This document shows, one piece after another, positions 43,881-51,645 of a stretch of DNA of 64,000 nt. Under the pieces are notes generated by a model. It made no database searches. It was not told the DNA's origin and was given only the letters and a program-made list of their open reading frames with translations. Source of the stretch: Duganella levis (lineage in GTDB: Bacteria > Pseudomonadota > Gammaproteobacteria > Burkholderiales > Burkholderiaceae_D); the NCBI RefSeq assembly GCF_009857605.1, contig NZ_WWCT01000019.1:1-64000 (forward strand), in the 5' to 3' direction. How positions within the stretch are numbered: position 1 is the stretch's first letter; each line of letters starts with the position of its first letter. Both the position numbers and the translations under genes were made by a program.

Positions 43881-44774
43881 ATGAGTGTGTTACAGGATTC
43901 GAGCTTATTTATTTCGCAGGTACACAATCGCGCGCATCATTTCATTCAGTCAGGCATCTGGCAAAGTGTCGAAGAGGCAAGACTCACAAACTGGATTCGC
44001 CAGTTCGAACAATACGATGCTGAGTTACTTGGAGCGGTCCTGCTGGACAATCTGATCCTCAAATCAAAACCACAGTTCAAGGCAATGCTGTCGACGTTGA
44101 TGACATGCGCCGAATTGTGCGTCGACATGCAACACGACCGCGAGCTTGTTGGGATTTTAAGTAGGTCAAAGGATCCTGGGGTACGGCTAGCGCCGGCCAT
44201 TTCACTGGAGCAGCCGCCCACAAAGAGTGGATTTTACGTGCTACGACTGCTGCAGCGCATGTATCGCATTAAAGACGACTGGCTGGCCTGGCCACAGCGA
44301 TTCGCGGAAATACCGAAGAGCGTCAAGACCCTGATCGTCGTCGACGATTTTCTTGGTTCCGGCGACCAGTTTTCGGATTTTGTCAGTCTCAGTAACCTGA
44401 GCCAGTTGCACAAGGATCGACCAGAGTTGAGGATAGTTTATCTGGTCGCAGCCGCACATCAATCGGGAATCGACATACTTCGTCGAGATTTCTCGTTTGT
44501 CGAGATCATCTGCGGCGATGTGCTTACGGACGATTTTCACTTGTTTGACGGAACCAGGCTCAACTCGCGCTATCGGACGAATGTAGCCGCACAATTGAAA
44601 GAACAATATTTGGAGTTGCTTAAAAAAGCTGGGATGCCTCCAAATGGAAAGGTTCATCCCTTCGGCTATAAGCAGCAAGGAGTGTGTTATGCATTTGAAC
44701 ATAGCACTCCCAACAATACGCTACCGATTTATTGGTATGAAACCGAATACTGGACAACCCTTCTGGATCGATAA
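43881..44774 (+). CDS. phosphoribosyltransferase-like protein (PRTase-CE type)
   Basis: 297 residues, cytoplasmic. A helical N-terminal half is followed by a Rossmann-like domain with the PRPP-binding signature TLIVVDDFLGSGDQFSDF (about 151-168), which matches the hhhhDDhhxTG pattern of phosphoribosyltransferases. Domains like this have been described as PRTase-CE in predicted prokaryotic conflict systems. It lies two bases before the ATPase gene. The module's arrangement suggests it is an effector or nucleotide-handling component. Confidence 0.75.
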   Translation: MSVLQDSSLFISQVHNRAHHFIQSGIWQSVEEARLTNWIRQFEQYDAELLGAVLLDNLILKSKPQFKAMLSTLMTCAELCVDMQHDRELVGILSRSKDPGVRLAPAISLEQPPTKSGFYVLRLLQRMYRIKDDWLAWPQRFAEIPKSVKTLIVVDDFLGSGDQFSDFVSLSNLSQLHKDRPELRIVYLVAAAHQSGIDILRRDFSFVEIICGDVLTDDFHLFDGTRLNSRYRTNVAAQLKEQYLELLKKAGMPPNGKVHPFGYKQQGVCYAFEHSTPNNTLPIYWYETEYWTTLLDR

Positions 44775-44776
44775 GT

Positions 44777-46741
44777 ATGAGTAGCCTTGTCAAAGCTTTT
44801 TCCCGTAATCGTGCTGAAGAGATGGGCGCTGACCTTTGGGGCGACTTCGTAGTGCCGCCATATTTCGACCGGCTGCCGGTAATGCATGTCAGAAAACCAT
44901 ATGTCATTGTGGGCGGCCGCGGCTGCGGGAAAACAACGCTGCTGCGCTATTGGTCTTATCATTCGCAGTTCTCAAAAAACCGCACTGAGCTCCCTGCTGA
45001 GGTATTTGAGACAATCGGCCTGTATATCCGTACCGACATCCAGTTCCTGAGCTCATTCGTCGGCTCTGGCATTGATGACGTCCAATGGAAGAGGGCCTTC
45101 GAGCATGCCTTGTGCTTATCGGTCGCCGATGAATTGCTAGGCTGCCTGACCACCATCAACTGCACGCCCGAACGCACTGACCAGTACGGGCATCTTGAAG
45201 ATCTGGATTTTTCCGCCCTGGCAGCTTTTGATGCGGCGATCCCTACAGATTTTCGCTCGATGCATAAACACATCAAGCAATCGCGCTTTAAATTATCGAG
45301 CTGGATCAACAACCTCTCGTCTGAGATTCCGGCACCAATTTTCTATCCGCTTCGTACGTTTATTGGTGCATTAATCGAGACTATTCACACGCTTCCCTAT
45401 CTGAAGGAATCAGTATTCTCTGTGTTCGTCGATGAATACGAAAGCTTCTTGGATTATCAGCAAGTCTTCGTCAACTCGCTTTTAAAGCTCAGCCAGCCGC
45501 CGCTCGTGTTCCACGTTGCCATGAAACGCAATGGCATGCCAAATCGCCGCACCACCGGACCGGAATACATTCAAGATCCAGCCGATTTTCGTACTATCGA
45601 CATCGAAAAAGAGCAGGGCGATGACTTTGAAATGTTTGCTGCGGAGCTGTTCTTCTTCAGACTCATCAGAGAAAATATCTCTCTGGATGGTAACCCTATT
45701 GATCCGACATTGTTGCGCGATCCGGCAAAACTGAACGACCGACGCGGTAATGCATCGTATCGCGCTGCACTACGGTCAGTAATGGAGCGTGTCCTCCCAT
45801 CGGTGAGCATCAGTGAAATTGCGGCCGGCGTGCTCAAGGAGCCATCCCTCAAAAAACGCTTGATTGAGACCATTGATGCGGGTTTGGTTCGCAACAACCC
45901 AGGCACATTAACGCCAACGGACTTTGTCGACGAGAAGTTCCCGGAAGCATCAATCGTCGTGGCTGCGTTACTGCATCAGCGCAAAAAATCAGCAGACGTC
46001 TATGCCGAATTCCAAAAGCTCACAACGGGCAAATCGTCCTCCTTTGAGGAATGGACACACCACTTCTTATTCGGCGCCTTACTCTTCATCTATGTGCCGT
46101 TATCCCGTTCGTGCCCCCTCTACAGCGGTTTCCAGACATTCATATCACTTGCCCAGGGCAATGCCAGGCATTTCCTCGAGCTTTGCCTCTTGGCCACTGG
46201 TCGCGTTGGCAGAAAAGGCACGGCTCAGGAGAACGGACAGATCACTGTGAGCGTTGAAGACCAGGCGGAAGCTGCCAGAGAGTGCAGTGCCAAATTTTTG
46301 GAAGACATTAAAGGCTCAGGCAACTATGGTACGCAACTCTACCAAGTCGCAACCACGATCGGCCAGATCTTTAAACTGCACCAACAACGGCCTGCGCAAA
46401 GCGAACCTGAGAAAAATCACTTTGCAGTAACAAACGGCAACACGTCGGATAGTGCCGCTGCCATTCTCAAGGAAGCAGAGAAATGGGGGGTATTAGTCGG
46501 CCGCAAGGAAACCAAAGTAAAGGGCCTGAAATACGAATCGCAAGAGTACTACCTCAACCCCGTTTTCTCCCCGACCTATGGCATCTCATATCGCGCCGGA
46601 CGTAAGTTGGATCTTGCGGCGGCGACCGCCGATAAGATCTTGTTAGGCGACGATATGGAAGCGACCAAAGTCATCCGAGAGTTTGAGCGAAGCTGGCGCC
46701 TCGATTCCGATCAAATGTCGTTGATTGATGGGGTTCAGTGA
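44777..46741 (+). CDS. ORC/CDC6-like AAA ATPase
   Basis: 654 residues. Walker A GGRGCGKTT is at residues 46-54 and Walker B FSVFVDEYESFL near 212-223. Sensor-like MKRNGMPNRR follows, and a C-terminal winged-helix-like region (about 530-640, AAAILKEAEKWGVLVGRK) is possible. PGAP-style annotation calls such proteins ORC-CDC6 family ATPases; they often accompany PRTase-like and unknown genes in defence loci. It overlaps the next gene by four bases. Confidence 0.75.
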   Translation: MSSLVKAFSRNRAEEMGADLWGDFVVPPYFDRLPVMHVRKPYVIVGGRGCGKTTLLRYWSYHSQFSKNRTELPAEVFETIGLYIRTDIQFLSSFVGSGIDDVQWKRAFEHALCLSVADELLGCLTTINCTPERTDQYGHLEDLDFSALAAFDAAIPTDFRSMHKHIKQSRFKLSSWINNLSSEIPAPIFYPLRTFIGALIETIHTLPYLKESVFSVFVDEYESFLDYQQVFVNSLLKLSQPPLVFHVAMKRNGMPNRRTTGPEYIQDPADFRTIDIEKEQGDDFEMFAAELFFFRLIRENISLDGNPIDPTLLRDPAKLNDRRGNASYRAALRSVMERVLPSVSISEIAAGVLKEPSLKKRLIETIDAGLVRNNPGTLTPTDFVDEKFPEASIVVAALLHQRKKSADVYAEFQKLTTGKSSSFEEWTHHFLFGALLFIYVPLSRSCPLYSGFQTFISLAQGNARHFLELCLLATGRVGRKGTAQENGQITVSVEDQAEAARECSAKFLEDIKGSGNYGTQLYQVATTIGQIFKLHQQRPAQSEPEKNHFAVTNGNTSDSAAAILKEAEKWGVLVGRKETKVKGLKYESQEYYLNPVFSPTYGISYRAGRKLDLAAATADKILLGDDMEATKVIREFERSWRLDSDQMSLIDGVQ

Positions 46742-47640
46742 TGCTTATCAAGACACGCTCATCCCAAACTGATCCGGACTTTGGCAAAGTCGAAAAATTT
46801 CCGATCTCGTTTTTTGGCGTTCCCGTTGATGATCGAGGGAAAGCAGCGATCAGTGTCTGTGAGCAACAGGCATCGACCTCGCATTGTTTAACATACCGTC
46901 AGAATTCCTACTTCGCGGATAGCACGTCTATCGATTTAGGTAAGCTATGCACTAAACTACGAAGCAAGAAAAGCATCTTGATCGATTGCACTACCTTGGG
47001 CGTAGTCGAGATTATTTTCATACTGCGTGCAGCACGCAAAGAAAATATCAAGAGTCTTTACCTGTTGTATGCGGAGCCGGGCGAATATGCGCGAGACGAT
47101 AAAGAGGGGCTGTCGACAGCAACCCGCTTCAATCTCACGGGAGACCGGCAGTTTTCCGGCGTCCACGGTGTAGCGCTTGATCTGTCGCTCTACGAGGAAG
47201 GCCAAGTGGTTTTCCTGCTGGGATATGAAGAAGACAGATTGGCGATGCTCTTGACGCAACAAGAAAATCTCATCAAGTTTGACAAGTACGCCATATTCGG
47301 TGTGCCCGCCTTTAGTGCCGGCTGGGAGCTGAATAGTTTCGCCAACCATGCCAGCGGTATGACTAACGAAACCTATCACGTTCACTACGCCGGCGCGAAC
47401 TCGGTGACAGACTGCTACCACAAGCTTTTGGAAATATTCAAACAAAAGGGTGGGTCGGATATTCCAACCGTCATTGCGCCAATCGGCACCAAGCCACACG
47501 CGATTGCAGCCGCGCTCTTTCTATGCAATCACGCTGAACACAACGGAGCCGGACTAATCTACGATCATCCGCAGAAAAAGGATGGCCGCTCGCGTCTGCT
47601 GCGCCGCTGGCATGTTTATGACGTTACGCTGCCTGCTTAA
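46738..47640 (+). CDS. hypothetical protein of the PRTase/ATPase module
   Basis: 300 residues, no membrane segment. Rossmann-like strand patterns are visible (KSILIDCTTLGVVEIIFILR, LYLLYAEPGEYAR, VFLLGYEEDRLAMLL, PTVIAPIGTKPHAIAAALF). The start overlaps the ATPase stop (ATGA), so it is translationally coupled. The strand ILIDCTTLG with AEPGEY recalls unnamed components of the same conflict systems. It is convergent with the methyltransferase gene, overlapping by 17 bases. Confidence 0.7.
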   Translation: MMLIKTRSSQTDPDFGKVEKFPISFFGVPVDDRGKAAISVCEQQASTSHCLTYRQNSYFADSTSIDLGKLCTKLRSKKSILIDCTTLGVVEIIFILRAARKENIKSLYLLYAEPGEYARDDKEGLSTATRFNLTGDRQFSGVHGVALDLSLYEEGQVVFLLGYEEDRLAMLLTQQENLIKFDKYAIFGVPAFSAGWELNSFANHASGMTNETYHVHYAGANSVTDCYHKLLEIFKQKGGSDIPTVIAPIGTKPHAIAAALFLCNHAEHNGAGLIYDHPQKKDGRSRLLRRWHVYDVTLPA

Positions 47641-48841
47641 TAGTGGACTCAAAAATTGGCATCGCCATCAAGTCTTTTTTAGTGATCACTGTTGCACAAA
47701 CTCCCTTGGAGACTGATGCGAGCCAGGATTCGAACGCAGGATGTTTGAAGGCACGAGCCACTCTCTGTTTTTGCTTGGCTGGCACTCGTATCCGAAACAC
47801 ATGATCGGTGATCGGCGCTCGCCCTGACTTCACAACTATCGGCTTCCAGCTCACTCGCGTGCCGGTCCGGGACAAGAGAATATCGCCGGTTTCGGCGACG
47901 ATCTCACTGAAGAACGCATTTTCTTCAGCATTCTTCTTGGTCTGGACTTCGATATCGAGTTTGCCTCGACGTGCCCGGGACAGATCGCTTGTATGCACGG
48001 CTGGCATTGCTAGATCGCGCGACTCCTTATAAGAGACCCGTCCGCGGACAATGGTAACGCCCAGATCAGCCAACCGACACTGCGCGCTTGCCGCGAAAAC
48101 TCGCCCCTCTTGATAACGTGCATCCAGGCGCTCCCCGGCATCAAGGTGTCCGCGGTAGATGACGGCCTTCTTGCCGGACTCGGCATCGAACCGCGAAATC
48201 TCAACTTTGCGCGTAACCGATTTGCTGGTGTCGATTACAAGCAAGACAGTTCGAGCTTCCGTCTGGCCGAACACCCGTGCCTGAACCTCGATTGCTTCCA
48301 GCAGCGCGTAATTCGCCATCAAGGACTTGCGGTAATACCGATAAATATCGCCATCTCCAAAGCCCATCGGCATCAGTATCGATACAATTCCGCCAGTTTT
48401 CCTTGCCAGTAGCAGCGAGCGCGCGAGGAAGTACAACTCAGCGCGCTTATAACCCAGCTTTGTCGAAACGTCGGGAAACGCGAGTGATAGCAGGCGCGTC
48501 ATGGAGGGGGTTACCTCAGTCTCGGTATACGGTGGATTGGCGACAACCGAAACCTGGGAATTATCAGCCGCACGTATCTGAAGTCGGACTTCAAGCCCGT
48601 TGCCGCTACGTATTCTGGCCGCCGGCAGGCTACTCTGCCCCTTACGATGTATGGCATCGTCAATTTCACAGCCGTACAACGCCACTGACGAATGCATAGC
48701 TGCGACCGCTCGCAGCAAAGAACAATCACCAGCCGCCAGATCGATCACTGCAGTGGTACCAGCGGGTATGTAGGAAGCCATCAAGCGCGCAACGTCGCCA
48801 GGAGTCATGTACTGCCCTAACGCCTTTCTGGTGCTTTTCAT
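47624..48841 (-). CDS. N6-adenine DNA methyltransferase with target-recognition region
   Basis: 405 residues. Motif X GQYMTP (residues 9-14), SAM-binding DLAAGDC (34-40) and catalytic NPPY (102-105) identify an N6-adenine methyltransferase of the gamma type. The C-terminal third (GDILLSRTGTR, ITDHVFRIR, TVITKKDLMAMPI) looks like a target-recognition domain as in type IIG enzymes or HsdS. No nuclease domain is present. It may mark self DNA for the neighbouring module. Divergent from the HTH gene at 48901. Confidence 0.85.
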   Translation of the reverse strand: MKSTRKALGQYMTPGDVARLMASYIPAGTTAVIDLAAGDCSLLRAVAAMHSSVALYGCEIDDAIHRKGQSSLPAARIRSGNGLEVRLQIRAADNSQVSVVANPPYTETEVTPSMTRLLSLAFPDVSTKLGYKRAELYFLARSLLLARKTGGIVSILMPMGFGDGDIYRYYRKSLMANYALLEAIEVQARVFGQTEARTVLLVIDTSKSVTRKVEISRFDAESGKKAVIYRGHLDAGERLDARYQEGRVFAASAQCRLADLGVTIVRGRVSYKESRDLAMPAVHTSDLSRARRGKLDIEVQTKKNAEENAFFSEIVAETGDILLSRTGTRVSWKPIVVKSGRAPITDHVFRIRVPAKQKQRVARAFKHPAFESWLASVSKGVCATVITKKDLMAMPIFESTIKQAA

Positions 48842-48890
48842 CCGATGCCCGTTTTCGTGGTTGTGTTGATCTGAATCTGAGTGATAGAAT

Positions 48891-48901
48891 TGATATTATC
48901 A
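48891..48901. promoter_or_regulatory. 11-bp palindrome at the HTH start, possible operator
   Basis: TGATA-T-TATCA is palindromic and overlaps the ATG at 48901, in the 59-base gap between the divergent methyltransferase and HTH genes. A larger related palindrome lies inside the HTH gene at 49201-49221. Confidence 0.4.
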
Positions 48902-49281
48902 TGCCTAGAACGAAAAGCAAATACCCTGATGAATGCCGCAAGATCGGCGATCGATTCATCTATGTCCTTGAAAAGAAACTGGGGCTTTCGCTCGCTGAAG
49001 CGGCGGCGGAGCTGGGCTATTCTAATCCATCGACACTCTATGCAATTCGTGACGGCAAAGCCCTCCCTAGCCATGAAAAAATCCTAGCCGCAGCGGAAAT
49101 TTTGAAGAGTCGAAGAAATCGGGTAATCGACATGAACTGGCTTTTTACTGGTGTGAAAAAGCCATATATAACGGCCATAAGTACCGATAAGCTTGATGCC
49201 ATTGATAATGATATTATCAATTCATTGCAACACATGAGCGCAGACCAGAAAAAGGCATTGAGCGTCCTGCTAGGTAACTAA
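48901..49281 (+). CDS. HTH regulator
   Basis: 126 residues. The N-terminal half has an HTH-like pattern (GLSLAEAAAELGYSNPSTLYAIRDGKALPSHEKIL), similar to the CI-repressor type. A linker (INDMNWLFTG-like) and a short C-terminal helix (LQHMSADQKKALSVLLGN) follow. It is transcribed away from the methyltransferase and probably controls it. Its 3' end holds a 21-base palindrome (49201-49221). Confidence 0.78.
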   Translation: MPRTKSKYPDECRKIGDRFIYVLEKKLGLSLAEAAAELGYSNPSTLYAIRDGKALPSHEKILAAAEILKSRRNRVIDMNWLFTGVKKPYITAISTDKLDAIDNDIINSLQHMSADQKKALSVLLGN

Positions 49282-50210
49282 GTCTGTAAAACTCAAGATG
49301 CCCTCCAGCAGGGCGATGGTCACGCCTATCCTGCTATCAAGTCCCTGCCACATGCGATGCGTAAGCCTCAAAGCAGCACCAAATATGATGGCACCCACGA
49401 AACGCCGCCTTTAGCTGCAGGCGTGAAGTCAAATCGCTCAAGACTTGGCTCCCGAAGAAATGCGCTCCAGGCGCCTCGTAGGGCGGCGGAATATCTGCAG
49501 ACATTCCATCGAATGCCTCGACATCCCTTGGGAAAATACCAGAACGACGCAGCATCGGTAGCTCTCACCACCCAAGGCTCCCCTTGCCGCATTTGGCGAT
49601 GTACTCAGCCCGCAAACGATAGAGCGAGCATTACCTCCCAACTAGATATTCAATCGAAACATCCCACCTAAGTTGGTAGTGCGGGAGCCGCCGGCATGTC
49701 GCCACGCGGAATTGCAAATTCGACTCTCGAACTCCTAACCAAACAGGTTGTCATCGCGCTCCTCGATATCTGTATCGTGGCTCCTTGGAATCCGTCCAAC
49801 CTCAAACGACTAAGACACTTTGCGCCCACATGCAGGACGATTCAAGTCGAGTTCGCCGCGCAGGATTATTGCGAGACGGCACTACTTTTTGATTAAATCA
49901 ACGAGATAGTCGAGATGGCCGCGCGGATCACTGTACAGATAGATCCTGGACATAGCGATTAGATAGAGGGGCCGCGGACGTCAGAAGCTGGCAAAGCGCG
50001 GCGTAAAAGCAACGATAGAAAAATTTAATTACCGTGCAGTTCTATAGCTACTTGTTCCATCCCATAGTTACACGCCGAAACGCTGCCGCCAGCCTCCCCT
50101 GTGGGGGCCAAAGTCCATTGCTGCCTTTCGTAACTTCATCGCTCATGCGCCATATGAGCTACTGCCTTGTATAGCACTCGGAAGGTTAGCAGAATGAAGA
50201 TAGCGGCTAG
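49282..50210. other. 929-base stretch without a supported gene
   Basis: Short frames occur on both strands (for example 49357-49671 +), but none has a ribosome binding site or recognisable motif. The sequence upstream of the transposition operon would be the place for a Tn7-like element end with repeated TnsB-binding sites; I found no convincing repeat set. Confidence 0.4.
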
Positions 50211-50576
50211 ATGAGGATCAACATCGTGACTCAGCATTCATACGGCTTCCGGCTTCGCAGTCTGAGAAAGCAGCGTCAAAAAAGCATGGCGTGGCTCGCG
50301 CACCAAGCGCAGCTTAGCGTTTCATATATCAGCCGCCTAGAGACTGGCCGGCGCCCGATCCCCTCGCTATCTATTCGTGCGGCCATCGCTTCCGCATTAG
50401 ATCTCAGCGGTGCAGAGCTTCAAGCGCTAGAAAGCACCTTGGTAGAAGGATACAGCGCGTTTGAGCACGCAGCGAACATGCCTGGCCAAGTGGTGATCAT
50501 GGTGATGAATCATTCCGACGCCAAGCAGCTGCTCGGCCTCTATCCGGGCAGTGTGACCTATGTACAGCTGAAATGA
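50211..50576 (+). CDS. XRE-family HTH protein upstream of the tns operon
   Basis: 121 residues. HTH pattern YGFRLRSLRKQRQKSMAW, then SVSYISRLETGRRPIPSLSI. A C-terminal segment (about 75-121, VVIMVMNHSDAKQLLGL) is of unknown fold. It may regulate the transposition genes that begin 298 bases downstream. No clear ribosome binding site; an in-frame GTG at 50226 is an alternative start. Confidence 0.7.
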   Translation: MRINIVTQHSYGFRLRSLRKQRQKSMAWLAHQAQLSVSYISRLETGRRPIPSLSIRAAIASALDLSGAELQALESTLVEGYSAFEHAANMPGQVVIMVMNHSDAKQLLGLYPGSVTYVQLK

Positions 50577-50874
50577 AAGGACGCCTATAAGACAAAGCCG
50601 CCAAACCCAATAAATGAGAGTGACGGCCCGGTGAGGGTTTGAACCTCGGTACTGCGTTGACAACCTCAGTATCCGTCGTTCATCCCCACCTGGTCAAGCT
50701 CCCATTCCGATCTTCGTTGTGATTACACACAGCGAACGGGCCACTTTTTGCCAAAAATTTTCATCGCCGGAGAGTGATGTGGCCTCGCTCACCCTGCGAA
50801 TTGGAGCAACCTATGGATACGCATCAAAAACGCACGGCGCCATGCCAGCGCTCTGCCCATGTGAGGAGGGCAAA

Positions 50875-51645
50875 ATGAGAAGCTCTACTTCCTACGGCGT
50901 ACGTAGCCGAAAACTCGGATCAAATGCTGGCGTCCGCATAACAGCGAGGACTTTTGGCAAAGCCCGGATTGGCACCTATGCCGAAAAAGCCAGTGGCCAC
51001 ATCACCGTCGAATCAGAACCAGAACGCATCGTCGCCCATATGCTTTGCATAGATCCCCGGGTGCGTTCATTCAAACCCCAGCCGTTCACCGTTGATCTGC
51101 ACAGCAAGCGCTTGCTGTACACCCGTGAAGAGATCGTCGAGGGGCGTAAAGCAAGAAAAGGTCTTGCCGGAAGCCTGACATATACCCCGGACTTCGCTAC
51201 AGTCCAGATCGACGGCCTGCAGTATGTCTACGAGGTCAAAATCGAAGGCTACGAGGGCGACGGCAGCTATCAGGAGAAAATTGAGCGGGCTCGGGAAGTC
51301 ATAGAGGCATACGGCTACTCGTTGTTCACGGTCGTCGTCCCAGCGGACGAGCGACATCCCCTGCTCATCAACACCCAGCTGCTCAAACCGGCGTTAACGC
51401 GAGCTCAAGAATATCTGACGCCAGACCTGGTGAACCGAGTTGAGCGTTATTGTGAATCGGGCCCGGTTTTACAGCGAGACCTTTGCGCTGACATTCAAAT
51501 TTCAACCAGCTTGATCCCGCCGTTACTTGCCATAGGGGTCCTCCGAGCGAATATGGCCCATCACCGTATTCATAACTCACTTGAGTTATCGGCGGCGTTC
51601 GGTGATCTGAGTCACCTTTGCTTGATCGAGGAGCTTAGATCATGA
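50875..51645 (+). CDS. tnsA: TnsA-like transposase endonuclease subunit
   Basis: 256 residues from ATG 50875, which follows GAGGAGG. The PD-(D/E)xK nuclease pattern of TnsA is seen: VESEPERIVAHML (Glu), YTPDFATV (Asp) and VYEVKIEGYEG (E-x-K). The C-terminal part is helical and would contact TnsB and TnsC. TnsA cuts the 5' ends of the element so that transposition is cut-and-paste. The upstream in-frame start at 50719 adds 52 residues and is rejected. Overlaps tnsB by four bases. Confidence 0.88.
   Translation: MRSSTSYGVRSRKLGSNAGVRITARTFGKARIGTYAEKASGHITVESEPERIVAHMLCIDPRVRSFKPQPFTVDLHSKRLLYTREEIVEGRKARKGLAGSLTYTPDFATVQIDGLQYVYEVKIEGYEGDGSYQEKIERAREVIEAYGYSLFTVVVPADERHPLLINTQLLKPALTRAQEYLTPDLVNRVERYCESGPVLQRDLCADIQISTSLIPPLLAIGVLRANMAHHRIHNSLELSAAFGDLSHLCLIEELRS

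Noticed and set aside
49337..49896. Several frames of 66-104 codons in the gap before the tns operon
   Set aside because: No ribosome binding sites, no recognisable motifs, and inconsistent composition between overlapping frames.
50640..50660. tRNA T-arm-like string GGTTTGAACCTC upstream of tnsA
   Set aside because: No acceptor stem, anticodon arm or D-arm can be fitted around it.
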